64,000 nt of DNA from Eubacterium sp. 1001713B170207_170306_E7. Its GTDB lineage: Bacteria; Bacillota; Clostridia; Eubacteriales; Eubacteriaceae. Shown here piece by piece: positions 1 to 7,439 of the stretch (position 1 is the first letter of the stretch; the number at the start of each line of letters is the position of its first letter). Under the pieces are notes generated by a model. The model worked only from the letters and a program-made list of their open reading frames with translations. It was not told where the DNA came from and did not search any database. The translations under genes and the position numbers were made by a program. The stretch lies in contig NZ_JADMVE010000001.1 of assembly GCF_015547515.1 (NCBI RefSeq), positions 372,406 through 436,405 of the forward strand. The letters run 5' to 3'.

Positions 1-264
1 AAACGGCTGGTAACCCTGAATAATACGCCGGTCCACTTTACCCCCATCGAGTACAAGATACTTGAGATCCTGACGCAGTACCCCGGAAAGGTGGTTACCT
101 ACGATCAAATTATCAAGGATATCTGGGGCCCCTATACCAATGAAAACCAGACACTTCGGGTGAACATGGCAAACATCCGCCGGAAAATCGAACAGAACCC
201 TGCGGAGCCCAAGTATATTTTAACGGAGGTGGGTGTGGGCTACCGGTTTGTGGATGAAATCTGA
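1..264 (+). CDS. kdpE: KdpE-like response regulator, C-terminal part (5' truncated by window)
   Basis: The reading frame is open from base 1 and ends at the TGA at 262-264, giving the last 87 residues of a protein that begins outside the window. They form an OmpR/PhoB-type winged-helix DNA-binding domain: FTPIEYKILEIL at the start, an NMANIRRKIE recognition-helix region, and LTEVGVGYRFVDE at the end. The LTE-GVGYR ending and the recognition-helix wording are typical of KdpE, which activates the K+-transporting Kdp ATPase with the sensor kinase KdpD. Kdp genes are not visible here, so the exact identity is inferred. The receiver domain is off the left edge. A hairpin terminator follows about 20 bases after the stop. 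Confidence 0.75.
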   Translation, partial: KRLVTLNNTPVHFTPIEYKILEILTQYPGKVVTYDQIIKDIWGPYTNENQTLRVNMANIRRKIEQNPAEPKYILTEVGVGYRFVDEI

Positions 265-283
265 AATTAAAAAAGAGATGGAG

Positions 284-322
284 AAGCTTCAGCATGTCCC
301 CGGGCGCGCTGAGGCTTTTTAT
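284..322 (+). terminator. Intrinsic terminator after the KdpE-like gene
   Basis: AAGCTTCAGC (284-293) pairs with GCTGAGGCTT (308-317) with one G-T wobble, and the hairpin runs into a T-rich tail. It closes the upstream regulator transcript. Confidence 0.7.
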
Positions 323-347
323 CTTAAAAATCGGATCAGGGGTTTCC

Positions 348-376
348 TTGCGCCGTCTCAAAAAAACAGATATAAT
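348..376 (+). promoter_or_regulatory. Sigma-A-type promoter for the 406-3175 flavoprotein pair
   Basis: TTGCGC at 348-353 is followed after 17 bases by a perfect TATAAT at 371-376. The start codon at 406 lies 30 bases further on. The -35 is weak and the -10 strong. Confidence 0.55.
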
Positions 377-405
377 ATTACATTATTAAAGACAGGGGAA
401 CGAAT

Positions 406-1611
406 ATGGAGAATTATACAGACGACCTTATTATTATCGGCGCCGGAGCTGCCGGACTGGCAGCAGCCGTTACAGCCAAACGGGCGGCGCCGTCTCTGCG
501 GGTCACTGTGCTTGAAAAGAAGGAGGCTCCCGGCAAAAAGCTGCGGGCAACGGGCAACGGCCGCTGCAATATTACAAACACCGCATTGGATACAGCGCCA
601 TCGACCATTGCTTTTTTTGAGTCGCTGGGAATCCCGGCACGGCAGGATGACGAAGGCAGGGTCTATCCTTTTTCGGAAAGCGCGCCGGGAGTGGCCGAGG
701 TTTTTGCCAGTCAGCTGAAAGCCCTCGGGGTTCATCTGCGCATGAGCACACCGGTCAAAAGGCTCTCGGCAGATGATGGATGCTTTGTGGTAATGGGAGA
801 GAAAAAGCCGTTCAGGGCAAAGGCTGTCATTCTGGCAACCGGCGGAAAGGCGGGGCCAGCCTATGGCTGCAGCGGCGATGGGTACGCTATGGCAAAGGCC
901 CTCGGCCATCATGTGACAAAAACGCTGCCGGTTTTGACAGGGATTTGCTGCGAGGAGATGCCAGAGGCCCTGAAGGGCATACGTGTGAAGGGGAATTTGA
1001 GCCTGGCATGCCATGGTGAGACGGTCTTTTCGGAGTACGGGGAAGTCCAGTTTACAGATTATGGCCTCTCAGGAATCTGCGTCTTTAATTTAAGCCGTTA
1101 TCTGAAATATCTGGGCGATGAAAAGCTTACGCCCTACACCATTGCGGTTGATCTCGCGCCCAAAAGAAGCTTTGCGCCCATGCTTTCTGCCTGGCAGCAG
1201 GATGCCGTGCTCGGTGAAAAAAGCTGTCTGGCAGCCGTGACGGGCATTGTCAGACCGCCATTGGCGGCGCTGCTGCTTAAACAGGCTGGCCTGCAGGAAG
1301 AGAAAAAGCTGTCAGCGCTGACAGCGCATGAAATATCCAGATTGGATGAACAGTTCCACCGTCTGTGCTTTAAGCCAGTTTCGACCATGGGCTTTAAAAT
1401 GGCCCAGTGTACGGCAGGCGGCATTGCGGACAACGAAGTGGATGAGGACACACTGGCGTCAAAAATAGTGCCAGGGCTTTATTTTGCCGGAGAAATTTTG
1501 GACTACGACGGCCCCTGCGGCGGTTATAATCTTGACCACGCTTTCCGTACCGGGCAGCGGGCTGCCCAGGCAGCGGCAGCCGCGGTCCTGCAAGGAGAAC
1601 AGCATGTATAA
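406..1611 (+). CDS. HI0933/BaiN-family NAD(P)/FAD-dependent flavoprotein
   Basis: A 401-residue cytoplasmic flavoprotein. The N-terminus has the dinucleotide-binding signature IIGAGAAGLAAAV, followed by KKLRATGNGRCNITN, which is diagnostic of the HI0933-like family (YtfP/BaiN type). The C-terminus has the second FAD contact GLYFAGEILDYDGPCGGYN. Length matches the family. Related proteins are annotated as aminoacetone oxidases or bile-acid-associated reductases, but most have no proven substrate and none can be assigned here. The ATG has a GGGGAA ribosome site. The next gene starts inside this gene's last codons, so the two are translationally coupled. Confidence 0.85.
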   Translation: MENYTDDLIIIGAGAAGLAAAVTAKRAAPSLRVTVLEKKEAPGKKLRATGNGRCNITNTALDTAPSTIAFFESLGIPARQDDEGRVYPFSESAPGVAEVFASQLKALGVHLRMSTPVKRLSADDGCFVVMGEKKPFRAKAVILATGGKAGPAYGCSGDGYAMAKALGHHVTKTLPVLTGICCEEMPEALKGIRVKGNLSLACHGETVFSEYGEVQFTDYGLSGICVFNLSRYLKYLGDEKLTPYTIAVDLAPKRSFAPMLSAWQQDAVLGEKSCLAAVTGIVRPPLAALLLKQAGLQEEKKLSALTAHEISRLDEQFHRLCFKPVSTMGFKMAQCTAGGIADNEVDEDTLASKIVPGLYFAGEILDYDGPCGGYNLDHAFRTGQRAAQAAAAAVLQGEQHV

Positions 1612-3175
1612 TTACCGAATTGCCAATATTCGTCTGGAGCTTGACCAGGACTGGTCCGTCCTGCCCGAAAAGGTGGAAAAGGCCTGTGGCCTGCGTCTGG
1701 GTACACTCGCGTCCTCGGACATAGCGGTCCGCAAGGAATCGCTGGATGCCCGGAAGAAAAAGGATATTCACAGGGTGGTCACCCTTGATTTTAAATACCG
1801 AGGAAAGCTGCCCGCCCGCGGGCGGAAACGGGTGACCGAAGCTCCGGACCTAAGACCAGAGGCCACGATGCCTGGAAACGCGCCGTTAACCGGCCGGCCT
1901 TTGGTGGTGGGCTTTGGCCCCTGTGGTATTTTTGCCGCGCTGTCACTGGCCGAGGCGGGCTATGCTCCCATTATTGTAGAGCGCGGCTGCCCCATGGAAA
2001 GGCGTGTGGCCGATGTGGATGCCTTCTGGCAGGAGGGAAGGCTTGACCCTGAATCCAACGTGCTGTTTGGGGAAGGCGGCGCAGGCACTTTTTCCGATGG
2101 CAAGCTGACCACAGGAATCAAGGACCCCCACATCCATCAGGTCCTCACCGCCTTTGTGGAAGCCGGAGCGCCGGAGGACATCGCCTATGCGCAAAAGCCC
2201 CATATCGGTACCGATATTCTGCGCGGGGTGGTCGTAGCGCTGCGCAAACGCATAGAAGCCGCAGGCGGGGAAATCTGTTTTAATACCCAGCTGACAGGCC
2301 TTGAACAAAATGCGGAAGGAGCGCTGGCGTCGGCCACGCTGAGAACCGGAGAGAAAATATGGCAGCACCGCACCAACGCGGTTATACTGGCCTTGGGGCA
2401 TTCCGCGCGGGATACCTTTCGCGCCTTAAAGGAGCTGGGGGTTCCGATGGCGCAGAAGCCGCTGTCCATCGGGGTACGTCTGGAGCATCCCCAGCGTATC
2501 ATCGATCAGGCCCAGTATGGCGGTCAGCCCGGCCTGCCGCCAGCGAGCTATAAGCTTTCCTGCCGCGCGCAGAACGGCCGCGGGGTCTATTCCTTCTGCA
2601 TGTGCCCTGGCGGCGAGGTAGTGACAGCCTCCACACAGCCGGGCATGGTCTGTGTCAATGGCATGAGCAACCGAAAACGTGACAGCGGCACGGCCAATGC
2701 CGGGATTTTAGTGGATGTGCGGACAGAGGACTTTCCGTCGGAGGATGTTCTGGCGGGCATTGCGTTTCAGGAATACTGGGAGCGGCGTGCCTTTGAGAAT
2801 GGCGGCGGCCGGTTTGCTCCGCCAAGGTGCAGCTTCGCGGAGTTTCGCGACAATACCGGGAAAGGGCCGGAGGTTGCGGCGTGCCTGCCGGATTTTGCCG
2901 TGGAAGCCTTGAGGGAAGCCATTCCGGTTTTTGGCAAGCGGATCCGGGGCTTTGACGCTGACAACGCGCGTGTTACAGCGGTGGAGACCCGAAGCTCGTC
3001 GCCGGTGCGTATTCTCAGAAACGATGCTTACGAGAGCGCGCTTAAGGGGCTCTACCCTGCCGGCGAGGGAGCGGGATACGCCGGAGGGATCACCAGCGCT
3101 GCCTGCGACGGCCTTCGTGTGGCCGAAGCCGTTATCCGAAGGTTTGCGCCGCCGGGAGAAAAAGTGAAGCTCTGA
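1604..3175 (+). CDS. COG2509-type FAD-dependent dehydrogenase, uncharacterised
   Basis: A 523-residue protein related to the uncharacterised FAD-dependent dehydrogenases of the COG2509 group. An N-terminal module of about 85 residues (start MYNYRIANIRL, with a lysine/arginine-rich DARKKKDIHRVV stretch) precedes the FAD domain with VVGFGPCGIFAALSLAEAG. Then come FGEGGAGTFSDGKL and a C-terminal GLYPAGEGAGYAGGI FAD contact. The frame is open further upstream, but the ATG at 1604 is preferred because AAGGAG lies at the right distance and it overlaps the previous stop by a few bases. Substrate and electron acceptor are unknown. The pairing of two flavoproteins in one transcript is the only functional hint. 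Confidence 0.8.
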   Translation: MYNYRIANIRLELDQDWSVLPEKVEKACGLRLGTLASSDIAVRKESLDARKKKDIHRVVTLDFKYRGKLPARGRKRVTEAPDLRPEATMPGNAPLTGRPLVVGFGPCGIFAALSLAEAGYAPIIVERGCPMERRVADVDAFWQEGRLDPESNVLFGEGGAGTFSDGKLTTGIKDPHIHQVLTAFVEAGAPEDIAYAQKPHIGTDILRGVVVALRKRIEAAGGEICFNTQLTGLEQNAEGALASATLRTGEKIWQHRTNAVILALGHSARDTFRALKELGVPMAQKPLSIGVRLEHPQRIIDQAQYGGQPGLPPASYKLSCRAQNGRGVYSFCMCPGGEVVTASTQPGMVCVNGMSNRKRDSGTANAGILVDVRTEDFPSEDVLAGIAFQEYWERRAFENGGGRFAPPRCSFAEFRDNTGKGPEVAACLPDFAVEALREAIPVFGKRIRGFDADNARVTAVETRSSSPVRILRNDAYESALKGLYPAGEGAGYAGGITSAACDGLRVAEAVIRRFAPPGEKVKL

Positions 3176-3295
3176 GGGCGCAGCCGGAAACGATAGATAA
3201 AAAAAACACATAATACGCTTACATTTTATCTTTAATCGGTACGGGGTTTATGCTACACTTAATTTATAAATTTGTTTAGTGAGGAGATGCTTAAT

Positions 3296-3508
3296 ATGTT
3301 AGGAAAGAAGCCGATTTTGAAATTTGTCAAGGTACAGGGTGAGGACGCGCCAACCGAATTTTTGGAAATGGAGCTCACTGAATTTACCTGGCCCAAGGGC
3401 GGTGTCGGCATTTGTCCGGTATGCGGCGCCAAGGTCAATGGAAACGGAAAGGACTGGGTCTGCGAAAACGAAGAATGCGGCCTGCACTTAAACGGTCCAA
3501 TTTTTTAG
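3296..3508 (+). CDS. Small zinc-ribbon protein
   Basis: A 70-residue acidic protein that ends in a C4 zinc ribbon: CPVCGAKV, then CENEECGLHLNG. The first half has no recognisable motif. The start is the ATG at 3296, ten bases after a GAGGAG ribosome site; the upstream TTG (3272) and ATG (3287) in frame are worse placed. Such short ribbons often help nucleic-acid-binding or assembly proteins, but nothing here fixes a role. It is a single-gene transcript closed by a hairpin terminator. Confidence 0.7.
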   Translation: MLGKKPILKFVKVQGEDAPTEFLEMELTEFTWPKGGVGICPVCGAKVNGNGKDWVCENEECGLHLNGPIF

Positions 3509-3518
3509 CAGGTAAAAG

Positions 3519-3541
3519 AATGCCTCTCGGGGCATTTTTTT
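3519..3541 (+). terminator. Intrinsic terminator after the zinc-ribbon gene
   Basis: AATGCC (3519-3524) and GGCATT (3531-3536) form a short stem around a TCTCGG loop, followed by a run of T. It begins 10 bases past the stop codon. Confidence 0.8.
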
Positions 3542-3796
3542 AGTGCCTGATAAAGTAAAAACCCCTGGTATAATACCAGAGGCCTTTGGGAAATGTGTGA
3601 AAATGAGAATTATAATATATAATATAGCACGTTTTACGAAAAATGTAAAGGGCTCTTCGATAAAAAATAACATATTTTTTATTAAGTATAGCTTTAATAC
3701 AATAAGGTTCGTTCTATATAGGAGGCTGGCTTTGAATGTTAACTTTATTTTGAAGCTTAAACAAAAGATAAATTATCAATCTGCCTGAACTGTCAA
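3542..3796. other. AT-rich gene-free stretch before uppS
   Basis: About 250 AT-rich bases without a credible gene. The only structure is a near-palindrome CTGGTAT/ATACCAG at 3565-3578; read on the minus strand it is followed by GGGG and five T, so it could stop antisense transcription. The single open frame across it lacks a ribosome site and has skewed composition. Confidence 0.4.
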
Positions 3797-3825
3797 TTTA
3801 CAAAAAGGTTCAAATAGATTATAAT
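3797..3825 (+). promoter_or_regulatory. Sigma-A promoter of the uppS-polC operon
   Basis: TTTACA (3797-3802), a 17-base spacer and a perfect TATAAT (3820-3825) lie 30 bases before the uppS start. This is the only strong promoter seen ahead of the uppS-cdsA-rseP group. Confidence 0.75.
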
Positions 3826-3854
3826 GTTACAAGATACAATGAATGAGGTGTGAC

Positions 3855-4571
3855 ATGGGAATAGAAGATTATAATATATCAGAAGAAAATATGCCGGAGC
3901 ACGTTGCCATTATTATGGATGGCAATGGCCGTTGGGCAAAGCAGCGCAGAAAACCCAGGCTGTTTGGCCATAATGCCGGAATGAAGGCATTACACAATGC
4001 GGTGCACCTGGCTTCTGATATGGGAATTAAGATACTGACAGTATACGCTTTTTCCACTGAGAACTGGAAGCGCAGTCAGGAAGAGGTTGACGGCCTGATG
4101 CGGATTGCTGTCGAATATTTTATGAAGGAAATCGCGGAGTTGCACCGTAACCATGTACAGGTCCGGATTATCGGTGAAAAGAGCCGGCTGCCAAAGGATG
4201 TCCGGAAATCAGCGGATAACGCTGAGACGCTGACAAAGGATAACGATGGCCTGATTCTGAACGTCGCTTTAAATTACGGCGGACGTGATGAAATTGTCCA
4301 TGCAGTCAGGGCGATCATGGAACAGGGGACAGCGCCTGAGGATGTGACTGAGGAGATGATCTCAGCCCATTTGTATACAGGAGACCTGCCAGACCCGGAC
4401 ATCATGCTTCGGACCGGCGGGGAGAGCCGTCTCAGCAATTTTCTGCTCTGGCAGAACGCATACACGGAGTTTTTCTTTGATGATATCTGGTGGCCTGATT
4501 TTGACGATGACGCCTTTTATAAGCTGATCGAGGCTTATCAGCAACGCAACAGACGCTTCGGTACGGCTTAG
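3855..4571 (+). CDS. uppS: Isoprenyl transferase (undecaprenyl diphosphate synthase)
   Basis: A 238-residue cis-prenyltransferase that condenses isopentenyl diphosphates onto farnesyl diphosphate to make the C55 carrier lipid for peptidoglycan. Family signatures are all present: MDGNGRWA with the catalytic Asp near residue 20, GHNAGMKAL, FSTENWKR, LNYGGRDEI, and PDIMLRTGGESRLSNFLLW. The ATG at 3855 follows an AGGTG ribosome site; an in-frame ATG 12 bases upstream overlaps that site. First gene of the uppS-cdsA-rseP run. In many Firmicutes frr lies directly upstream; here it does not. Confidence 0.95.
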   Translation: MGIEDYNISEENMPEHVAIIMDGNGRWAKQRRKPRLFGHNAGMKALHNAVHLASDMGIKILTVYAFSTENWKRSQEEVDGLMRIAVEYFMKEIAELHRNHVQVRIIGEKSRLPKDVRKSADNAETLTKDNDGLILNVALNYGGRDEIVHAVRAIMEQGTAPEDVTEEMISAHLYTGDLPDPDIMLRTGGESRLSNFLLWQNAYTEFFFDDIWWPDFDDDAFYKLIEAYQQRNRRFGTA

Positions 4572-4584
4572 GCAGGAGGTTGAG

Positions 4585-5388
4585 ATGCAAAAGAGAGTAT
4601 TGACGGCGGTTGTTGGACTGCCGGTTCTTTTCGGTTTGCTCTATCTGGGTGGCTACTTTCTCTTTGTGGCCTGTCTCGTGCTTTCTGGAGTGGCTCTCAT
4701 TGAGTTCTCCGGCGCCTTTAACCGGCAGCTTGAAAATAAGATCAGCCTGCCCTTTGTTGAGATTTTGAGTGTGATTATTCTGGTATCCATGAAGCTGGAC
4801 TACTATTCGCTGGTGCCAACGCTGATGGTGGTGATGATCATTGTATTCTGTTTCGAGATTTTAAACGGAAAGACCGATATTTACCGTGGGATTGTAACGT
4901 TTTTTGGATTGATTTACATTCCAGTGCTGTTTGGTTATCTGATGATGTTTGAAAATATTAAGCTGGGCATCTACTATATGTGGATGGTTTTTGTCATCGC
5001 GTTTTCGACCGATACAGCGGCCTATTTTGTGGGCCGTGCCATTGGCAAAACAAAGCTGGCGCCAGAGATAAGCCCCAAAAAGACCATTGCCGGAGCGGTT
5101 GGCGGTTTGATGGCCGCGGCAGTCTTTATGATGCTCTACGGCGTTATCATGAAATTTGGTTTTCAGATGGACCTGCCGGTTTATCTGTATGCGGCGATTG
5201 GCTTTGTGGGCTCCATTGCGGGGCAGTGCGGCGATTTGACAGCCTCCATGATTAAGCGTAAGATGGGAATTAAGGACTTTGGGAAGATACTGCCAGGACA
5301 CGGCGGCATTTTAGACCGCTTTGACAGCATTCTTTTTATCATCCCCCTTGTTTATATTTTCGCGACCTACACCGCTGGACTTGCGTGA
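4585..5388 (+). CDS. cdsA: Phosphatidate cytidylyltransferase
   Basis: A 267-residue integral membrane enzyme that makes CDP-diacylglycerol from phosphatidate and CTP for phospholipid synthesis. It has about eight hydrophobic helices and the C-terminal signature running KRKMGIKDFGKILPGHGG then ILDRFDS. An AGGAGG ribosome site precedes the ATG, 13 bases after uppS. In most Clostridia dxr follows directly; here rseP starts 11 bases after the stop. Confidence 0.95.
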   Translation: MQKRVLTAVVGLPVLFGLLYLGGYFLFVACLVLSGVALIEFSGAFNRQLENKISLPFVEILSVIILVSMKLDYYSLVPTLMVVMIIVFCFEILNGKTDIYRGIVTFFGLIYIPVLFGYLMMFENIKLGIYYMWMVFVIAFSTDTAAYFVGRAIGKTKLAPEISPKKTIAGAVGGLMAAAVFMMLYGVIMKFGFQMDLPVYLYAAIGFVGSIAGQCGDLTASMIKRKMGIKDFGKILPGHGGILDRFDSILFIIPLVYIFATYTAGLA

Positions 5389-5399
5389 GGTATTAAAAT

Positions 5400-6218
5400 A
5401 TGACAATATTAACAAATGTATTGATGGTTCTGCTGACACTGCTTATTTTATCCATACTGGTAGTGGTTCACGAATGGGGCCATTTTATCGCCGCCAGAAA
5501 GGTCGGCGTTTTCGTAGAAGAATTTTCCATTGGCATGGGACCGCTGCTTTATTCAAAGCAGGGGAAGGAAACCCAGTTTTCGATCCGGGCGCTGCCGCTG
5601 GGCGGCTTCTGTAAAATGCGCGGCGAAGGCGACACCGGTGAGGCAGATGAGGACACAGCGGCACAGGACGCTGAGGTCCGTGAACCGATTGCCCCGGACG
5701 ACCCCAGAAGCTTCTCCAACAAAACAAAGGGACAACGCTTCATCATTTTAGTGGCCGGCGCGGCCATGAACATTGTGTTCGCCTTTGTGCTGCTGGTACT
5801 GATCTATCTGTTTAAAGGGGCCAACATTTTACAGGCCTTAGGCCTTGGCCTGGAAACCACGGGCAAGTTCGGGATCACCATTTACCAGAGCCTTTACATG
5901 CTGGTAACCGGACAGGTGGGCATGAACGATGTGGCAGGCCCCATCGGCATGGTCAGCATGGTTCACGACTTTTTCCAGTACGGAATCATTGCGCTGATGT
6001 CCTTTACGGCTTTGATTTCAGTCAATTTAGGGGTCATCAATTTACTGCCGCTGCCAGCCCTTGACGGCGGACAGATGATGATCATCATTATCGAAAAGCT
6101 GGTGGGACGGGATCTTGATCCTAAAAAAGCAAACATGATCAATTACATCGGCTTTATGGCCCTGATGCTTCTGGCTGTGGTCATTGCGGTGAATGACGTG
6201 ATGCGGATAATCGGCTGA
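5400..6218 (+). CDS. rseP: Site-2 (M50) intramembrane metalloprotease, RseP/RasP type without PDZ domain
   Basis: A 272-residue membrane zinc protease of the site-2 family, which cuts transmembrane anti-sigma factors and signal-peptide remnants. The zinc site HEWGH is at residues 24-28, and the third motif NLLPLPALDGG supplies Asp222. RALPLGGF and GPIGMVSMV are also family-typical. At 272 residues it is far shorter than usual (about 330-430): the segment after the second hydrophobic helix, where one PDZ domain normally sits, passes directly from LIYLFKGAN to the next helix. The reading frame is intact and the active site complete, so this looks like a clean domain loss rather than a pseudogene. 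Coupled to cdsA. Confidence 0.88.
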   Translation: MTILTNVLMVLLTLLILSILVVVHEWGHFIAARKVGVFVEEFSIGMGPLLYSKQGKETQFSIRALPLGGFCKMRGEGDTGEADEDTAAQDAEVREPIAPDDPRSFSNKTKGQRFIILVAGAAMNIVFAFVLLVLIYLFKGANILQALGLGLETTGKFGITIYQSLYMLVTGQVGMNDVAGPIGMVSMVHDFFQYGIIALMSFTALISVNLGVINLLPLPALDGGQMMIIIIEKLVGRDLDPKKANMINYIGFMALMLLAVVIAVNDVMRIIG

Positions 6219-6298
6219 CAGGCAGTGGAGGAAACGGCGCTGCCGTAATCTGGCTTTTATCTCAGGCCTGTGTTAGAAGTAAAGTATAATTACGTTTT

Positions 6299-6337
6299 GC
6301 CCCAATGAAGCAGCTGTGAATTGGGGCTTTTAATTTT
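6299..6337 (+). terminator. Intrinsic terminator or attenuator between rseP and ispG
   Basis: GCCCCAAT (6299-6306) pairs perfectly with ATTGGGGC (6320-6327) and is followed by TTTTAATTTT. A TATAAT lies just upstream at 6285-6290, so transcription into ispG may begin here and be attenuated, or the upstream operon may partly end here. ispG starts 29 bases past the T-tract. Confidence 0.7.
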
Positions 6338-6365
6338 GAAAATATTAATAAGTAAGGTGAGAAAT

Positions 6366-7430
6366 ATGGAAATAGAACGTCATAAAACCAGAGAGGTGCC
6401 CATCGGCAGCCGGATGATCGGAGGGGATAACCCCATACTGATCCAGTCCATGACCAATACGGATACCAGAGATGTCCGGGCGACCGTACGCCAGATCAAG
6501 GAGCTGGAGGCAGCCGGGTGCGATATTGTGCGGGTGGCTGTGCCGGATATGGAGGCCGCCAGAGCCATCGCGGACATCAAAAAACAGATCCGCATCCCAC
6601 TGGTGGCGGACATCCATTTTAATTATGAGCTGGCCCTGGAGGCCATTAAGGGCGGCGTGGACAAGCTCCGGATCAATCCCGGGAACATCGGGGATAAGGA
6701 GAAGGTGCGCCGGGTGGTGGAGGCCGCCAGGGCGGCCAATATTTCCATCCGTATCGGGGTGAACGCTGGCTCGCTGGAAAAGGAGCTCCTTGAAAAATAT
6801 GGGCATCCCACGCCGGAAGCCATGGTGGAAAGCGCAGAGAAGCACATCGCTTATCTCGAGGAGCTGGATTTTAACGATATTGTCGTATCCATGAAGGCCT
6901 CGGACGTGCGCTTTACCATAGACGCCTACACGCTTTTTTCAGAAAAATACGATTATCCTGTGCACCTGGGCATTACGGAAGCCGGCGTGCTGCGGACCTC
7001 GGCGGTTAAGTCGGGCATTGGTATTGGCTATCTGCTGTTAAGGGGGATCGGGGATACCATCCGGGTATCCATCACAGGCAATCCGGTGGACGAAATCTAC
7101 GTGGCCAGGGATATTTTAAAATCCATTGGCCTGTACCAGAGCGGAGAAGGCATGGTGGAGGTGGTTTCATGCCCGACCTGCGGCCGCACAGAGATTGACC
7201 TGATCGGCATCGCGGAGGAAATGAACCGCCGGCTCATACATGTTAAAAAGGACTTAAAGGTCGCGGTGATGGGCTGCGTGGTCAATGGCCCGGGAGAGGG
7301 AAAGGAAGCGGACATCGGCATTGCCGGTGGAAAAGGAAAAGGGGTTCTTTTTAAAAAAGGGGAAATCTTTAAAACAGTGGCAGAGGATGAAATCATCGAT
7401 GCCCTGATGGAAGAAATCGAAAGAATGTAG
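6366..7430 (+). CDS. ispG: 4-hydroxy-3-methylbut-2-en-1-yl diphosphate synthase (flavodoxin/ferredoxin)
   Basis: A 354-residue [4Fe-4S] enzyme of the MEP isoprenoid pathway that reductively converts MEcPP to HMBPP. The TIM-barrel half includes NPILIQSMTNTDT and INPGNIGD; the C-terminal half carries the cluster ligands Cys269 and Cys272 (CPTCGRTEID) and Cys304 (GCVVNGPGEG). The ATG at 6366 follows AAGGTGAG; upstream in-frame starts have no ribosome site. Its presence implies a MEP pathway, yet dxr is absent from its normal neighbouring position. polC starts right after the stop codon. Confidence 0.95.
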   Translation: MEIERHKTREVPIGSRMIGGDNPILIQSMTNTDTRDVRATVRQIKELEAAGCDIVRVAVPDMEAARAIADIKKQIRIPLVADIHFNYELALEAIKGGVDKLRINPGNIGDKEKVRRVVEAARAANISIRIGVNAGSLEKELLEKYGHPTPEAMVESAEKHIAYLEELDFNDIVVSMKASDVRFTIDAYTLFSEKYDYPVHLGITEAGVLRTSAVKSGIGIGYLLLRGIGDTIRVSITGNPVDEIYVARDILKSIGLYQSGEGMVEVVSCPTCGRTEIDLIGIAEEMNRRLIHVKKDLKVAVMGCVVNGPGEGKEADIGIAGGKGKGVLFKKGEIFKTVAEDEIIDALMEEIERM

Positions 7431-7439
7431 GTGAACGCC

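Noticed and set aside
3543-3788. An 81-codon frame in the gap before uppS
   Set aside because: No ribosome site, AT-rich residues only, and it begins inside the preceding terminator.
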